Positions 17,987 through 26,558 of a stretch of 64,000 nucleotides of DNA are shown one piece after another; within the stretch, counting starts at the first letter, position 1, and the number at the start of each line of letters is the position of its first letter. The stretch spans positions 1-64,000 of the forward strand of contig NZ_BJYT01000012.1 of assembly GCF_007991655.1 (NCBI RefSeq). Direction: 5' to 3'. A program made the translations under genes and the position numbers. This DNA comes from Segetibacter aerophilus. GTDB taxonomy: Bacteria > Bacteroidota > Bacteroidia > Chitinophagales > Chitinophagaceae. Below the pieces are notes generated by a model. That model ran no database searches and was not told where the DNA came from. It saw only the letters and a program-made list of their open reading frames with translations.

Positions 17987-19210
17987 CTATAATGGAGATC
18001 CCTGGGGACCCGTTATTGATCCACTAGCACTATTACTTACAATAACAGCAAACGCGAAAGCAATCACCGAAAGTATTATTCCGAACATAAAAATATTATA
18101 AGCCCAACGGATGAGCCGGTATTTTCGGGCAAGAACAACACCTAACTGGTAAATATCTTTGATGAGGGAGCCGTACAAATATTCAGAGTCAACCATCATT
18201 TTCGACATCGCTTTTTCATATTCTTCCTGTGTGCACTTATAAAAATTGCCGAAGAAAAGAAGGTTCGTTTTCTTAGTATCAATATCCTCTTCACTAAACC
18301 TGCCAACGCTTACCTTAGGTCTCGTTGCCAGGATAGCTACCACAATGGTACAAACAGAGGACGATAAAAATATAATGGTGGGAACGGTCAAATAAGCATC
18401 CTCCTGCAAGCGTCGCATGAGTACAGATAAAATAACGGAGATAATAATTGCATTTACTGATATCAGGATATTTGCCTTGCCATCTGCCATATCACTTAAC
18501 CTCATATGATTCTCAGAAGTAAGCCGTAGCATCGTCTGAATACCTTTTGTTGTAAGGTTGTTAGCGGCTTTAATAGATTCTTTGTCAGTTGCTGGTGCGG
18601 GAGCTTCCTCGGGTTGCTCTTCGATGTTTTTCTTTAGCTTTTTGATATTTTTCTTTTTTCTATCGTTAAGTAGTTCTTTACTGTAAGAAGTATAGTAGTG
18701 ATGGTTTTCAAGCATTTTAACCGTTTGCTTATCCCAATCCCTTTTGCTCATGTGGCCGTTTCTTGAGACGAACTCATCAAACACTTGTTTGTTGGTAGCC
18801 TCAAGCTCTTTTGTTCCAAAATGATAGCAGTCTGCATCCACCAATATTTGCTGTAGTAAGTTAACCGGCTTTGCACTTGGCTTTGTCGACAATATTAGCT
18901 CTTCAATGTTTTTAAGAATATCAGTATCAGCAATTACGGACGAGGCGAATTCGTTCATCAGCTGAACACTCTTCTCTTCATGTAATGCAATTTCGTCAAA
19001 TAAATAGCCGGTGTCGTGAAACCATGCAGCAACAACCAGCGCAAGCATATCATTTTCAATAAGGTGATAATGGCCTGCAATTTCCTTGGTTCTTGCTACT
19101 ACTTTAAGTGTGTGTTGTAAATTATGGTAAACCAATTTAGGGTTTGCCATTCGTTCAAACAGATTCGTTACGTGTGCCTCTACCTTTTTATATATTGAGT
19201 TATAATCCAT
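17987..19210 (-). CDS. HD phosphohydrolase fused to a Pycsar-effector-type membrane domain
   Basis: A 407-aa two-part protein. Residues 1-190 form an HD domain with ligands His33, His65-Asp66 (WFHDTGYL) and an Asp in VDADCYH. A charged Lys/Glu linker (~183-212) follows. Residues 215-395 match the DUF5706/Pycsar-effector (PycTM) type: the RLSDMADGKANILISVNA signature runs into a membrane helix (247-266), then helices at about 277-294 and 371-392 with a soluble insert between. In Pycsar, PycTM proteins respond to cyclic pyrimidine nucleotides by damaging the membrane. The fused HD domain could degrade a nucleotide signal. It starts 9 bp after the preceding phosphoesterase gene. A conserved non-defence role is quite possible. 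Confidence 0.8.
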   Translation of the reverse strand: MDYNSIYKKVEAHVTNLFERMANPKLVYHNLQHTLKVVARTKEIAGHYHLIENDMLALVVAAWFHDTGYLFDEIALHEEKSVQLMNEFASSVIADTDILKNIEELILSTKPSAKPVNLLQQILVDADCYHFGTKELEATNKQVFDEFVSRNGHMSKRDWDKQTVKMLENHHYYTSYSKELLNDRKKKNIKKLKKNIEEQPEEAPAPATDKESIKAANNLTTKGIQTMLRLTSENHMRLSDMADGKANILISVNAIIISVILSVLMRRLQEDAYLTVPTIIFLSSSVCTIVVAILATRPKVSVGRFSEEDIDTKKTNLLFFGNFYKCTQEEYEKAMSKMMVDSEYLYGSLIKDIYQLGVVLARKYRLIRWAYNIFMFGIILSVIAFAFAVIVSNSASGSITGPQGSPL

Positions 19211-19219
19211 GAAATATGG

Positions 19220-22200
19220 TTAAAAAGTCAGGTTAAATTTTGTACCAATCGAAAGGTTAAAAAGTGTTTCTTCCTCGGAAAAGCCCATTGCTGCTGAAAT
19301 CAATACCATATTAAATGGAGAATAGTAAAGTCCTCCTCCCACAGAGTTATGCCATTTCTTGCTGCTTTGGTTTCCTGCCCAAACGCGTCCAATATCATCA
19401 AATCCAATGACGCCTACAGAACCGGGAAGGATGTACGATTTAGTATCAAACAACTTTACAAGCAGCGATAGACTTCCATAGGCGAGGGATGTTCCGGCAA
19501 ACCGGTTCTTTCTAAATCCTCTTAAAAAATTATTTTGCCCCAGGTTCAGTGCCTGGAAGTATTCATAATTTTTACTAAAGATATGTCCGCCTCCAAGTTT
19601 TAAAATACTAACTACCCTAGCCGGATCAGTCAGGCTGGAATAGAGAGTCATATCTGAAGTTAAAGTAGTAAGAGGCTTGCTGTTCTTGTTAATGCCACCT
19701 AAAGCATTCACTTCTGTATTCCAATAAATTCCCCTGGTAGGCATGAACTCACTGTTTACATTGTTTAATAGTATTCCGAATTTACCGCCGACATAAGTCT
19801 TAGTCTTGTACACGTTTATAGAGTCAAGTCCGACAAGTGACGGCGCATTCAAGATCTTGTTGCTATTGTCCTCAAGATGATTCCAATAATTAAAAATGCG
19901 CGGGCCGGCGTATATTTTTAAAACGTCGCCCAACCTCCTGCGTAGCAATACCTCACCATTTACGTAGTTATAGCGAACACGGTAAAACAAAGGTTCCTTA
20001 TTGTTTGCAACTTTGGTATTGTTACCGATGCCGAAAAAATTATTAAGCGTTGGCTTGGCCATTTCACCATTAATCACAATATCATTTTTTCCAATGACCT
20101 GGTTGAACTCGCCTTGGTAATTGAATTTGTAGGCACCACTACCAAAGGCATATAATGTGTTGAATTTTTGAAATGTGGAATAAGGCTCTTTCCTAAATCC
20201 GAAAGTTCTTCTGGCAAAGCCAATACCTGCCATGAAGCCATCTTCCCCGTTGAAGCTAACGTTCAGATTAGGGAAATAATTCTTGTTATAGTTGAAACCT
20301 GTAGTACTGTATTTATTTGCTTCAGGGCTGTTTTCGAACCTTAATCTAGTCCTGTTTTTATTTTGGATGACGTTTTTCTCAGTTGAAAGATCATAGAGGT
20401 AATTCTTAATATCTCCCTTAATGTTGAAGGTATCATTGCCTCTGCCTCCAATGATCCTCATTTTAATTTTTGAGCTCGCATTCTCGTCAATATCGAAAAT
20501 ATCATCTCCGTTCAACCCGTACATGTGAATCTCTTTGGTTATACCGGGTTCAAAAACGCGGCTAAAAACAAGAGCGGCAGAATCTGTCTCTTTTGTTTTT
20601 TTATACACTCTTACCTGTAAGTTTTCACCCGCTGACTCTACCTTAAAGTATTCGTTTTTGTTACTGCCAACCACATTTACCTGCTTAGATAAAAATCTGT
20701 AGTACTTCATTCCTTTTTTTGGCAAGTAGTCGCGGCGACTTTTCAACTTTTCGCTTATAAGCGCTCCATCTAATGCATATACCTCAGGAGGAAGTTTTTT
20801 AACAGCATTGTCTATTACGTTATCGGGCAAATTAGTCTTAAAATTGGCCAAAGCTCTTGACCAAGTCGCACTATCGAGGGAATTAAGAAAGTTGCGATCG
20901 AGATCTTTTGCCCAATAAGCAAGCCATTGAATGCCTGGAATGTGTCTTCTAAATCCTTTAAGGAAAGGGATTAAATTTTCAGAGGCAAGCTTTACGAGCA
21001 CACCATCCGAGTAAGAAAAGGCCTGGTCCCTATCGCGAGGGATAGGGTAGTACAATTTACCTTTTCCGGTGTCTTTTTCTAAAAAGCGCCATTGGTCAAA
21101 GTGCCGGTCCCAGTCGGCTACTAGAAAGTCTAACAGGCGCGCACGTAGAAAGGCTTCCTGGTCGACATGGTTATCATTGTCATCTAACAATTTATTTACT
21201 ACTTTCTGCTCGCTCTTGGTGTCTTCTCCCTTCGCTATTGGTTGTCTTTCTTCCAACAGGCAAATTGTGTTGGCGAAAAAGGGGCGATAAGAACCTAGCG
21301 CAGGATCGTTTGGAATATAGAAAATTCTCGGGGTAGCAACTGTTACATTAACCGCTTTTGCTAGGGGAGGAATAATTACCGGTGAGTATGGATGAGCTGA
21401 GGAAATGAAATCCTGCAAATAATCTTGTGCAAGCGTTCCCTGGATGTTTCCCGGAAGTATTTTAGTAATGTCTTTATTTATAGTTCTTAGGGTCCATTCC
21501 TTTCCGCTCGTGTCGGTGAGACGCAAAGATTTTGTCTGGTGTCCTCCACCCATTTCTCCGATCTTAAATCCACCCATTTCTTCATGTACTCTAAACACTT
21601 TCATCTTAACCGGCTGTGCCCAAACATCACGGTAATTACTTCCATTAAAAAGTCTTTTGGTACCTGAAACCGCAGCATATGTTGGATTTGCAGCCACCGT
21701 TATACTGTCAGCTGCGTAAGGAACAGCTACCACAGGTTCGTCTTTTTTTGTATCCTCTTGAGGTAGTTTAGAAAAGTTTAGGAGATGGCTGTTATAAGCC
21801 TTCTTAATAGAGTCACTAACGGTATAAAAAGAAACGTCTACGTTTTTGTTTTTTGAAATATCAAGCACAGCGTAACCGTTTAGGTCAGATATGAATTGCG
21901 CCTTTTTATTAGGGGAAACGCGGGTGTGTTTTGTTCCACTACCGCTAACAATATAGTTGTAAGTGCTGTCTTTAATCAATTGAAGGCTATGTTCGTGACC
22001 TGCTGTAAAAATTACATTTGGATGTCCCTTAACTACTTTTTCTACATCACGAATCATATTGGCATATGCAGGGTGAGATAAATCCTCAGGAACACCGAAA
22101 ACACCACGGGCAATCGGGTAGATAGACCCAATAACCGGCAGTGGAATATACATATTAGGCGACGCGTCAGTGAAAGGAAAAACGTGCTGCTTGAGAGTAA

Positions 22201-22861
22201 AATAGCCCCCATGAATACCATAACTTCTAAAGGTATGATGGCAGGCAAGTACAACCAGCTTCTTTGAATTTTTTGAAAGAATGTCTTCCAACTGGTTCAA
22301 TATTTCGAAAGGAGTTTTGTAAGGACAATCTGATTCAACACCCGGCTTGTCGTATGGATGTATCCACCATTGGCTGTCGAACATAACAAGGGTAACATCG
22401 TCGCTGAGAGAAACTTCTACCGGTCCGCCACACCCATCTTCGGGGTAGAACTTCACATTTTTACCTCCTTTAGAATCTATGTACTGCTGCTGTCTCACGA
22501 TTGCCTCCCAGCCTCCTCTACCACCTTTATCCCAATCATGGTTGCCGGGAATAAAAAACACTTTTGCATCGGTGCCGCTCGCAATAGCGATCTGCGTATC
22601 CAAAACGCTTCTTCTTATGTCGTAAGATGAATACTGCTCGTCAGGTAAACCGGTCGTGTAGAGGTTATCGCCTAAATAAAGAACCGTCGTTTTCTTATCC
22701 AGCTTCTGTGTTTGTCGCACAGCATCTATCACCGGATGTCTTCCACCTTTAAAGTCACCAGCGTCTCCAATCAATATAAGTTTTGCCTGCAGCGTGTCTT
22801 CCTGGCTATAACCACATAAACCCAGAAACAAAAAAATTAAAATCGCACTAGCCTTTTTCAT
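19220..22861 (-). CDS. Calcineurin-like phosphoesterase fused to an outer-membrane beta-barrel
   Basis: A 1213-aa exported protein. The signal peptide is ~1-20 (ending GYSQ). Residues ~25-330 form a metallophosphoesterase with all five signature blocks (LIGDAGD, YLGDNLY, PGNHDWD, ACHHTF, TAGHEHS). The middle holds a kinase-like or unassigned domain (DRDQAFSYSDG). Residues ~830-1213 are strand-rich, with LGGGHIFSKNYEYFQ and a C-terminal aromatic GTKFNLTF, typical of a Surface antigen/BamA-like barrel. The active site would face the outside or the periplasm. It is first in a run with the HD-PycTM and cyclase genes (9-bp and 92-bp gaps). The middle region around DFLVADWDRHFDQW resembles a fold seen in spore-coat CotH-like kinases, but that is tentative. 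Confidence 0.82.
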   Translation of the reverse strand: MKKASAILIFLFLGLCGYSQEDTLQAKLILIGDAGDFKGGRHPVIDAVRQTQKLDKKTTVLYLGDNLYTTGLPDEQYSSYDIRRSVLDTQIAIASGTDAKVFFIPGNHDWDKGGRGGWEAIVRQQQYIDSKGGKNVKFYPEDGCGGPVEVSLSDDVTLVMFDSQWWIHPYDKPGVESDCPYKTPFEILNQLEDILSKNSKKLVVLACHHTFRSYGIHGGYFTLKQHVFPFTDASPNMYIPLPVIGSIYPIARGVFGVPEDLSHPAYANMIRDVEKVVKGHPNVIFTAGHEHSLQLIKDSTYNYIVSGSGTKHTRVSPNKKAQFISDLNGYAVLDISKNKNVDVSFYTVSDSIKKAYNSHLLNFSKLPQEDTKKDEPVVAVPYAADSITVAANPTYAAVSGTKRLFNGSNYRDVWAQPVKMKVFRVHEEMGGFKIGEMGGGHQTKSLRLTDTSGKEWTLRTINKDITKILPGNIQGTLAQDYLQDFISSAHPYSPVIIPPLAKAVNVTVATPRIFYIPNDPALGSYRPFFANTICLLEERQPIAKGEDTKSEQKVVNKLLDDNDNHVDQEAFLRARLLDFLVADWDRHFDQWRFLEKDTGKGKLYYPIPRDRDQAFSYSDGVLVKLASENLIPFLKGFRRHIPGIQWLAYWAKDLDRNFLNSLDSATWSRALANFKTNLPDNVIDNAVKKLPPEVYALDGALISEKLKSRRDYLPKKGMKYYRFLSKQVNVVGSNKNEYFKVESAGENLQVRVYKKTKETDSAALVFSRVFEPGITKEIHMYGLNGDDIFDIDENASSKIKMRIIGGRGNDTFNIKGDIKNYLYDLSTEKNVIQNKNRTRLRFENSPEANKYSTTGFNYNKNYFPNLNVSFNGEDGFMAGIGFARRTFGFRKEPYSTFQKFNTLYAFGSGAYKFNYQGEFNQVIGKNDIVINGEMAKPTLNNFFGIGNNTKVANNKEPLFYRVRYNYVNGEVLLRRRLGDVLKIYAGPRIFNYWNHLEDNSNKILNAPSLVGLDSINVYKTKTYVGGKFGILLNNVNSEFMPTRGIYWNTEVNALGGINKNSKPLTTLTSDMTLYSSLTDPARVVSILKLGGGHIFSKNYEYFQALNLGQNNFLRGFRKNRFAGTSLAYGSLSLLVKLFDTKSYILPGSVGVIGFDDIGRVWAGNQSSKKWHNSVGGGLYYSPFNMVLISAAMGFSEEETLFNLSIGTKFNLTF

Positions 22862-23410
22862 TAACCAAACTTGTTTTAAAACGTAATATTTTTCTCTTTG
22901 TTCTTTCCTCCGTTTGTCATCACGCCATCTAATCTTCTTACAAGTTGATTTAGAAGCGTTCTATTTTTCTAAATAAACATATTTATACAAAAAATTCAAG
23001 TGACGAACCGTAAAAACTGTAACAACAAAGTCAAATCCTTTGCCGTCTACTTTAACTGTTGCAACAGCGTTAATCAGAAATGTCATTAAGGCGCAACCAG
23101 GTCATGGGGAAACATTTCTACAAGAAACGGGCCTATTAATGTTTTAACCAATTGATATACAAAAGGCTATAATATCAGTTGTAAAGAGTAAAGTTATTAA
23201 TCCGCGCTTTTGTTTTATTCATCCTGGCTGACTCTGGCTAATCCGAACTTCTTTATCTCACAATTTTTCAATTGACAATATCACGTAAAAAAGCGACAGC
23301 AGCTTTTCGGCTTATCCCAAGTTTTATTCGCTTATGTAAATACGTAATCATTCGTACTTATGTGCTTTCTGATGCTGTTAAATCTTTTGAGTTTTGACAA
23401 AACACTTGTT
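22862..23410. other. Divergent intergenic region, 0.55 kb
   Basis: AT-rich DNA between the phosphoesterase-barrel gene (minus) and the OMP barrel gene (plus). It must carry both promoters. I found no copy of the dispersed repeat, no convincing terminator and no ORF with coding character here. Confidence 0.4.
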
Positions 23411-25867
23411 ATGCTAAAACAATTACTCTTTTGTTTCTTGATTTTTTTAACTTTTTCAGCATTTTCTCAAACTACTAAAACCAACGTTTCTATTACAGTA
23501 CTAGGCGAGGGGAAAGCTCCTTTAGAAGGGGCTACCGCAGAATTATTACGAGTCAAAGATTCTGCTATTGTAAAAACTGCCATTACTGATAACACCGGCC
23601 TGGCAGAATTTGAAAAGGTCAGTCCGGGAAAATTCCTTGTTCGAGTAACATCAGTCAATTATTCCACCTATTTCTCTGAACCATTTGAAGTCGGCACCGA
23701 GCGGGTGACTATTCCCCCGGCGAGCCTAACTATGAAAACGGAAGCGGCGTTAAAAGAAGTGACTGTTGTTACTCGTAAACCCTTCATCCAAAAGTTAACA
23801 GACCGGATTGTTGTCAACGTAGAAAACAGTATTGTAAATGCCGGTAGTACCGCCATGGAAGTATTAGAAAGATCTCCGGGTGTTTCAGTAGATCAAAACG
23901 ACAATATAAGTTTAAGAGGCAGGGCTGGTGTGGTGATTATGATTGATGGTCGCATCACCCCTATGACAGGCGCTAGTTTAGCCAGTTATTTAAAAGGTTT
24001 GCCGAGCAATGCAATCGAAAGAATCGATCTTATCACCAACCCTTCATCAAAATACGATGCGGCAGGAAACTCGGGAATTATCGACATCCGGATGAAAAAA
24101 GATCAACGACTTGGATTGAATGGGACTTTCAACGCTGGGTATGGACAAGGAGTTTATCCTAAGGCAAATGCCGGCACTACGTTTAACTACCGCAATAAGG
24201 TTGTAAACATCTTTGGCAATTATAATTATAGCTATCGAAAAGGTTTAAACCATTTACTGCTCGAAAGGAACTTTTTCTCAAACAGCAACTACGATGGAGG
24301 AGACGAAAAAGATAATTACATGACTGCTCCATCCAACAATAACACTGCAAGGTTTGGAGCAGATTTCTTTGCAGGCAAAAAAACAATCCTTGGGTTTGTA
24401 GTCAATTCAAGCTTTAATGACATTGGCAGAACTAACCATAATAGCGCTGTTGTGATGAACAATGTAAAGCAGGCTGCCTCGACTTTTAATACGGATATTA
24501 GCAGCCATGACAAGTTTAATAACTCAGTAATTAACGCAAACATCAAGCATACATTTGATAAGACTGGCAGGGAATTGACTGCCGACGCGGACTATGGGGT
24601 TTTCAATAACAGATCCATTTCGAGTACACTCACCAGGTATTATTTTCTAAATGGTACTAGTCAAAAACCCACCTATATTTTAAATGGCGACCAGGACGGA
24701 AAGCTGACTATTAAAACAGCAAAAGCCGATTATGTAAACCCCTTGAAAAAAGATGGACGAATAGAAGCAGGCATTAAGACAAGCGTTGTTTCATCGGGCA
24801 ACGATGCGAAATTTTTTGACGTGAGTTCCGGCCGCCCCGTTAACGACACTACTAAGACCAACCACTTTAATTATGATGAAAGCAACAATGCTGCTTATAT
24901 CAATTTCAGCCAGCAGTTTAAGAAATTTAGTCTACAATTCGGCCTGCGAGGTGAGCAGACAAACATTAAAACAAAACAGGTAAAAGGAAATGTATCGTGG
25001 GACTCCAGTTACTTTCAATTATTCCCCAGCGCCTTTATCAACTATAAACTTAAGCCTGATCAAACACTAGGCGTATCAGTAAGTCGGCGTATTGACAGAC
25101 CTGGTTATAACCAACTTAATCCCTTTCTATTCTTAATAGATATCAGCACTTATAGTACCGGCGCCCCGGGCTTGCTGCCGCAGTTTACATGGTCGTATGA
25201 ACTCAGTTATACTTTAAAGCAGTTGAACTTTACGTTGGGTTATAGCCATACAAAGCACATTCAGTCAACTGCCATTATACCCTTTAAAAGTGTGTTTCCT
25301 AATGTGCCTATCAACGACACAAATGTCACCTTGCAAATACCTGTTAACCTTACTTCATCAGACTATTTTGGCTTAACAATCGCGGCTCCAATTAAGGTCA
25401 ATAATTGGTGGAACATAATGAACAACGCAGATCTTTATTATATTAACTATAAAGGAAATCTTGCCAATACTCCTTTAAACAACGGGTCTCCCACTGCGCG
25501 CATCAGCACTAATAATTCCTTTACGTTTAAAAAGGGATGGGCGAGCGAGCTGAACTTTAATTACTCCAGCAGAAGCCGTAGCGGTTATATGGTATTAGAA
25601 CCTCAGTGGGGTTTATCGGCGGGGGTACAAAAAAGCATTCTTCAAAACAAAGGAACTGTTCGCTTCAACGTAACAGATATTTTTTGGACCAACCTTCCGA
25701 GAGCCACAATCACTTATAACAACTATATAGAAAACTGGCACGCATACCGCGAAACAAGGGTAGCTAATCTTTCATTTACCTATCGCTTTGGAAACAATAA
25801 AGTAGCTGCATCACGAAGAAGAACGACAGCCTCTGAGGAAGAAAGGCGGCGGGCAGGAGGGAATTAA
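23411..25867 (+). CDS. Outer membrane beta-barrel family protein (TonB-receptor-like)
   Basis: An 818-aa outer-membrane protein when started at the ATG at 23411 (MLKQLLFCFLIFLTFSAFSQ), which begins with a clean signal peptide; the longest frame adds 17 hydrophobic residues upstream. Order: a carboxypeptidase-regulatory-like domain (~20-110, with EGATAELLRVKD), a TonB plug-like domain (~120-240, including RSPGVSVDQNDNISLRGRAG), then a large barrel of the OMP_b-brl_3 type (IDRPGYNQLNPFLFLID). The C-terminus has an unusual Arg/Glu-rich tail (ASRRRTTASEEERRR) instead of ending on the last strand, common in this subfamily. The substrate is unknown. It is a single gene with its own terminator. Confidence 0.87.
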   Translation: MLKQLLFCFLIFLTFSAFSQTTKTNVSITVLGEGKAPLEGATAELLRVKDSAIVKTAITDNTGLAEFEKVSPGKFLVRVTSVNYSTYFSEPFEVGTERVTIPPASLTMKTEAALKEVTVVTRKPFIQKLTDRIVVNVENSIVNAGSTAMEVLERSPGVSVDQNDNISLRGRAGVVIMIDGRITPMTGASLASYLKGLPSNAIERIDLITNPSSKYDAAGNSGIIDIRMKKDQRLGLNGTFNAGYGQGVYPKANAGTTFNYRNKVVNIFGNYNYSYRKGLNHLLLERNFFSNSNYDGGDEKDNYMTAPSNNNTARFGADFFAGKKTILGFVVNSSFNDIGRTNHNSAVVMNNVKQAASTFNTDISSHDKFNNSVINANIKHTFDKTGRELTADADYGVFNNRSISSTLTRYYFLNGTSQKPTYILNGDQDGKLTIKTAKADYVNPLKKDGRIEAGIKTSVVSSGNDAKFFDVSSGRPVNDTTKTNHFNYDESNNAAYINFSQQFKKFSLQFGLRGEQTNIKTKQVKGNVSWDSSYFQLFPSAFINYKLKPDQTLGVSVSRRIDRPGYNQLNPFLFLIDISTYSTGAPGLLPQFTWSYELSYTLKQLNFTLGYSHTKHIQSTAIIPFKSVFPNVPINDTNVTLQIPVNLTSSDYFGLTIAAPIKVNNWWNIMNNADLYYINYKGNLANTPLNNGSPTARISTNNSFTFKKGWASELNFNYSSRSRSGYMVLEPQWGLSAGVQKSILQNKGTVRFNVTDIFWTNLPRATITYNNYIENWHAYRETRVANLSFTYRFGNNKVAASRRRTTASEEERRRAGGN

Positions 25868-25898
25868 GCAGTTGCAAAAAAAGGTGTAGAAAAGCTTC

Positions 25899-25928
25899 AA
25901 AGCCGGGTGAGATTATTCACCCGGCTTT
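25899..25928 (+). terminator. Hairpin terminator after the OMP barrel gene
   Basis: A perfect 12-bp inverted repeat (25899-25910 and 25917-25928, 6-nt loop) is followed by a T-rich CTTGTATTT tail. The tail is weaker than in other terminators here. Confidence 0.7.
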
Positions 25929-25998
25929 CTTGTATTTCCTCCTTGGCATGCTGAAGTTTATTGTTTTTGTAACGCGCATTTGTACTTTTCTCAACATC

Positions 25999-26018
25999 GT
26001 TGTGTCACTCTCTTGTAC
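25999..26018 (-). repeat. Dispersed repeat copy 5 (GTGACAC subtype)
   Basis: Reverse-complement match, 20 of 20, followed by GATGTTGAG in repeat orientation. It lies between the OMP barrel terminator and the DGPF gene, two genes in tandem. Confidence 0.85.
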
Positions 26019-26160
26019 TTTAATTTATTTAGGGCAGCATTTTAAAAATGCCGAAGAATAAAACCTGCAGAAAAAATTTTTCGACCATTTTGTCCAATTC
26101 CCTTTAACCCGTTTGTTATGGATTTATAATTAATTTTCATAACTATTAAATTTCAACATC

Positions 26161-26514
26161 ATGGATGAGTTCGCATTAATTTTTAGACACGAAGACGGTC
26201 AAAAAGTAGCTTCACCAGAACAAATGCAAGCGTGGATGAAACAAACGATGGACTGGATAGGAGGCATAGCTGCGCAAGACAAATTTGTAAGCGGCACAGG
26301 TTTACCTTTTGAGGACAGCAAGGTAGTACGTTACAACAAAATCGTAACGAACGGACCATTTGGAGACATAAAGGAAACCATTGGCGGATTTGTCATCGTG
26401 AGGGCAGAGTCAGTTGAAGAGGCAGTTGAATTTGCAAAGGGAAGCCCCGTACTACAAGGCGAAGGAAATAGCGTTGAAGTAAGAAAAATCGCTAAAAGCG
26501 ATGGTGTTCACTAA
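26161..26514 (+). CDS. YCII-related (DGPF-type) protein
   Basis: A 117-aa YciI-like protein of the kind often called DGPF protein: MDEFALIFRHEDG start, a central NGPFGDIKETIGGFVIV segment (the DGPF signature appears as NGPF) and a final EVRKIAK. It is encoded 44 bp before an ECF sigma factor with a long C-terminal extension. This pairing is the hallmark of ECF group 42, where DGPF proteins are thought to be targets or partners of the sigma factor. Biochemical activity is not known. Confidence 0.87.
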   Translation: MDEFALIFRHEDGQKVASPEQMQAWMKQTMDWIGGIAAQDKFVSGTGLPFEDSKVVRYNKIVTNGPFGDIKETIGGFVIVRAESVEEAVEFAKGSPVLQGEGNSVEVRKIAKSDGVH

Positions 26515-26526
26515 AGACTATGAAGA

Positions 26527-26552
26527 GCCTTTGCAGCAATGCAAAGGCCCTT
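26527..26552 (+). terminator. Attenuator-like hairpin between the DGPF and sigma genes
   Basis: A perfect 9-bp stem (26527-26535 and 26540-26548) with a GCAA tetraloop is followed by CCTTTTAATT. It lies between the DGPF stop codon and the chosen ATG of the sigma factor. The T-run is short, so partial termination or mRNA processing that lowers sigma-factor levels is more likely than full termination. Confidence 0.55.
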
Positions 26553-26558
26553 TTAATT

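Noticed and set aside
23040-23070. TTTAACTGTTGCAACAGCG as another copy of the dispersed repeat
   Set aside because: It lacks the GNGACNC heptamer and the GTACAAG half.
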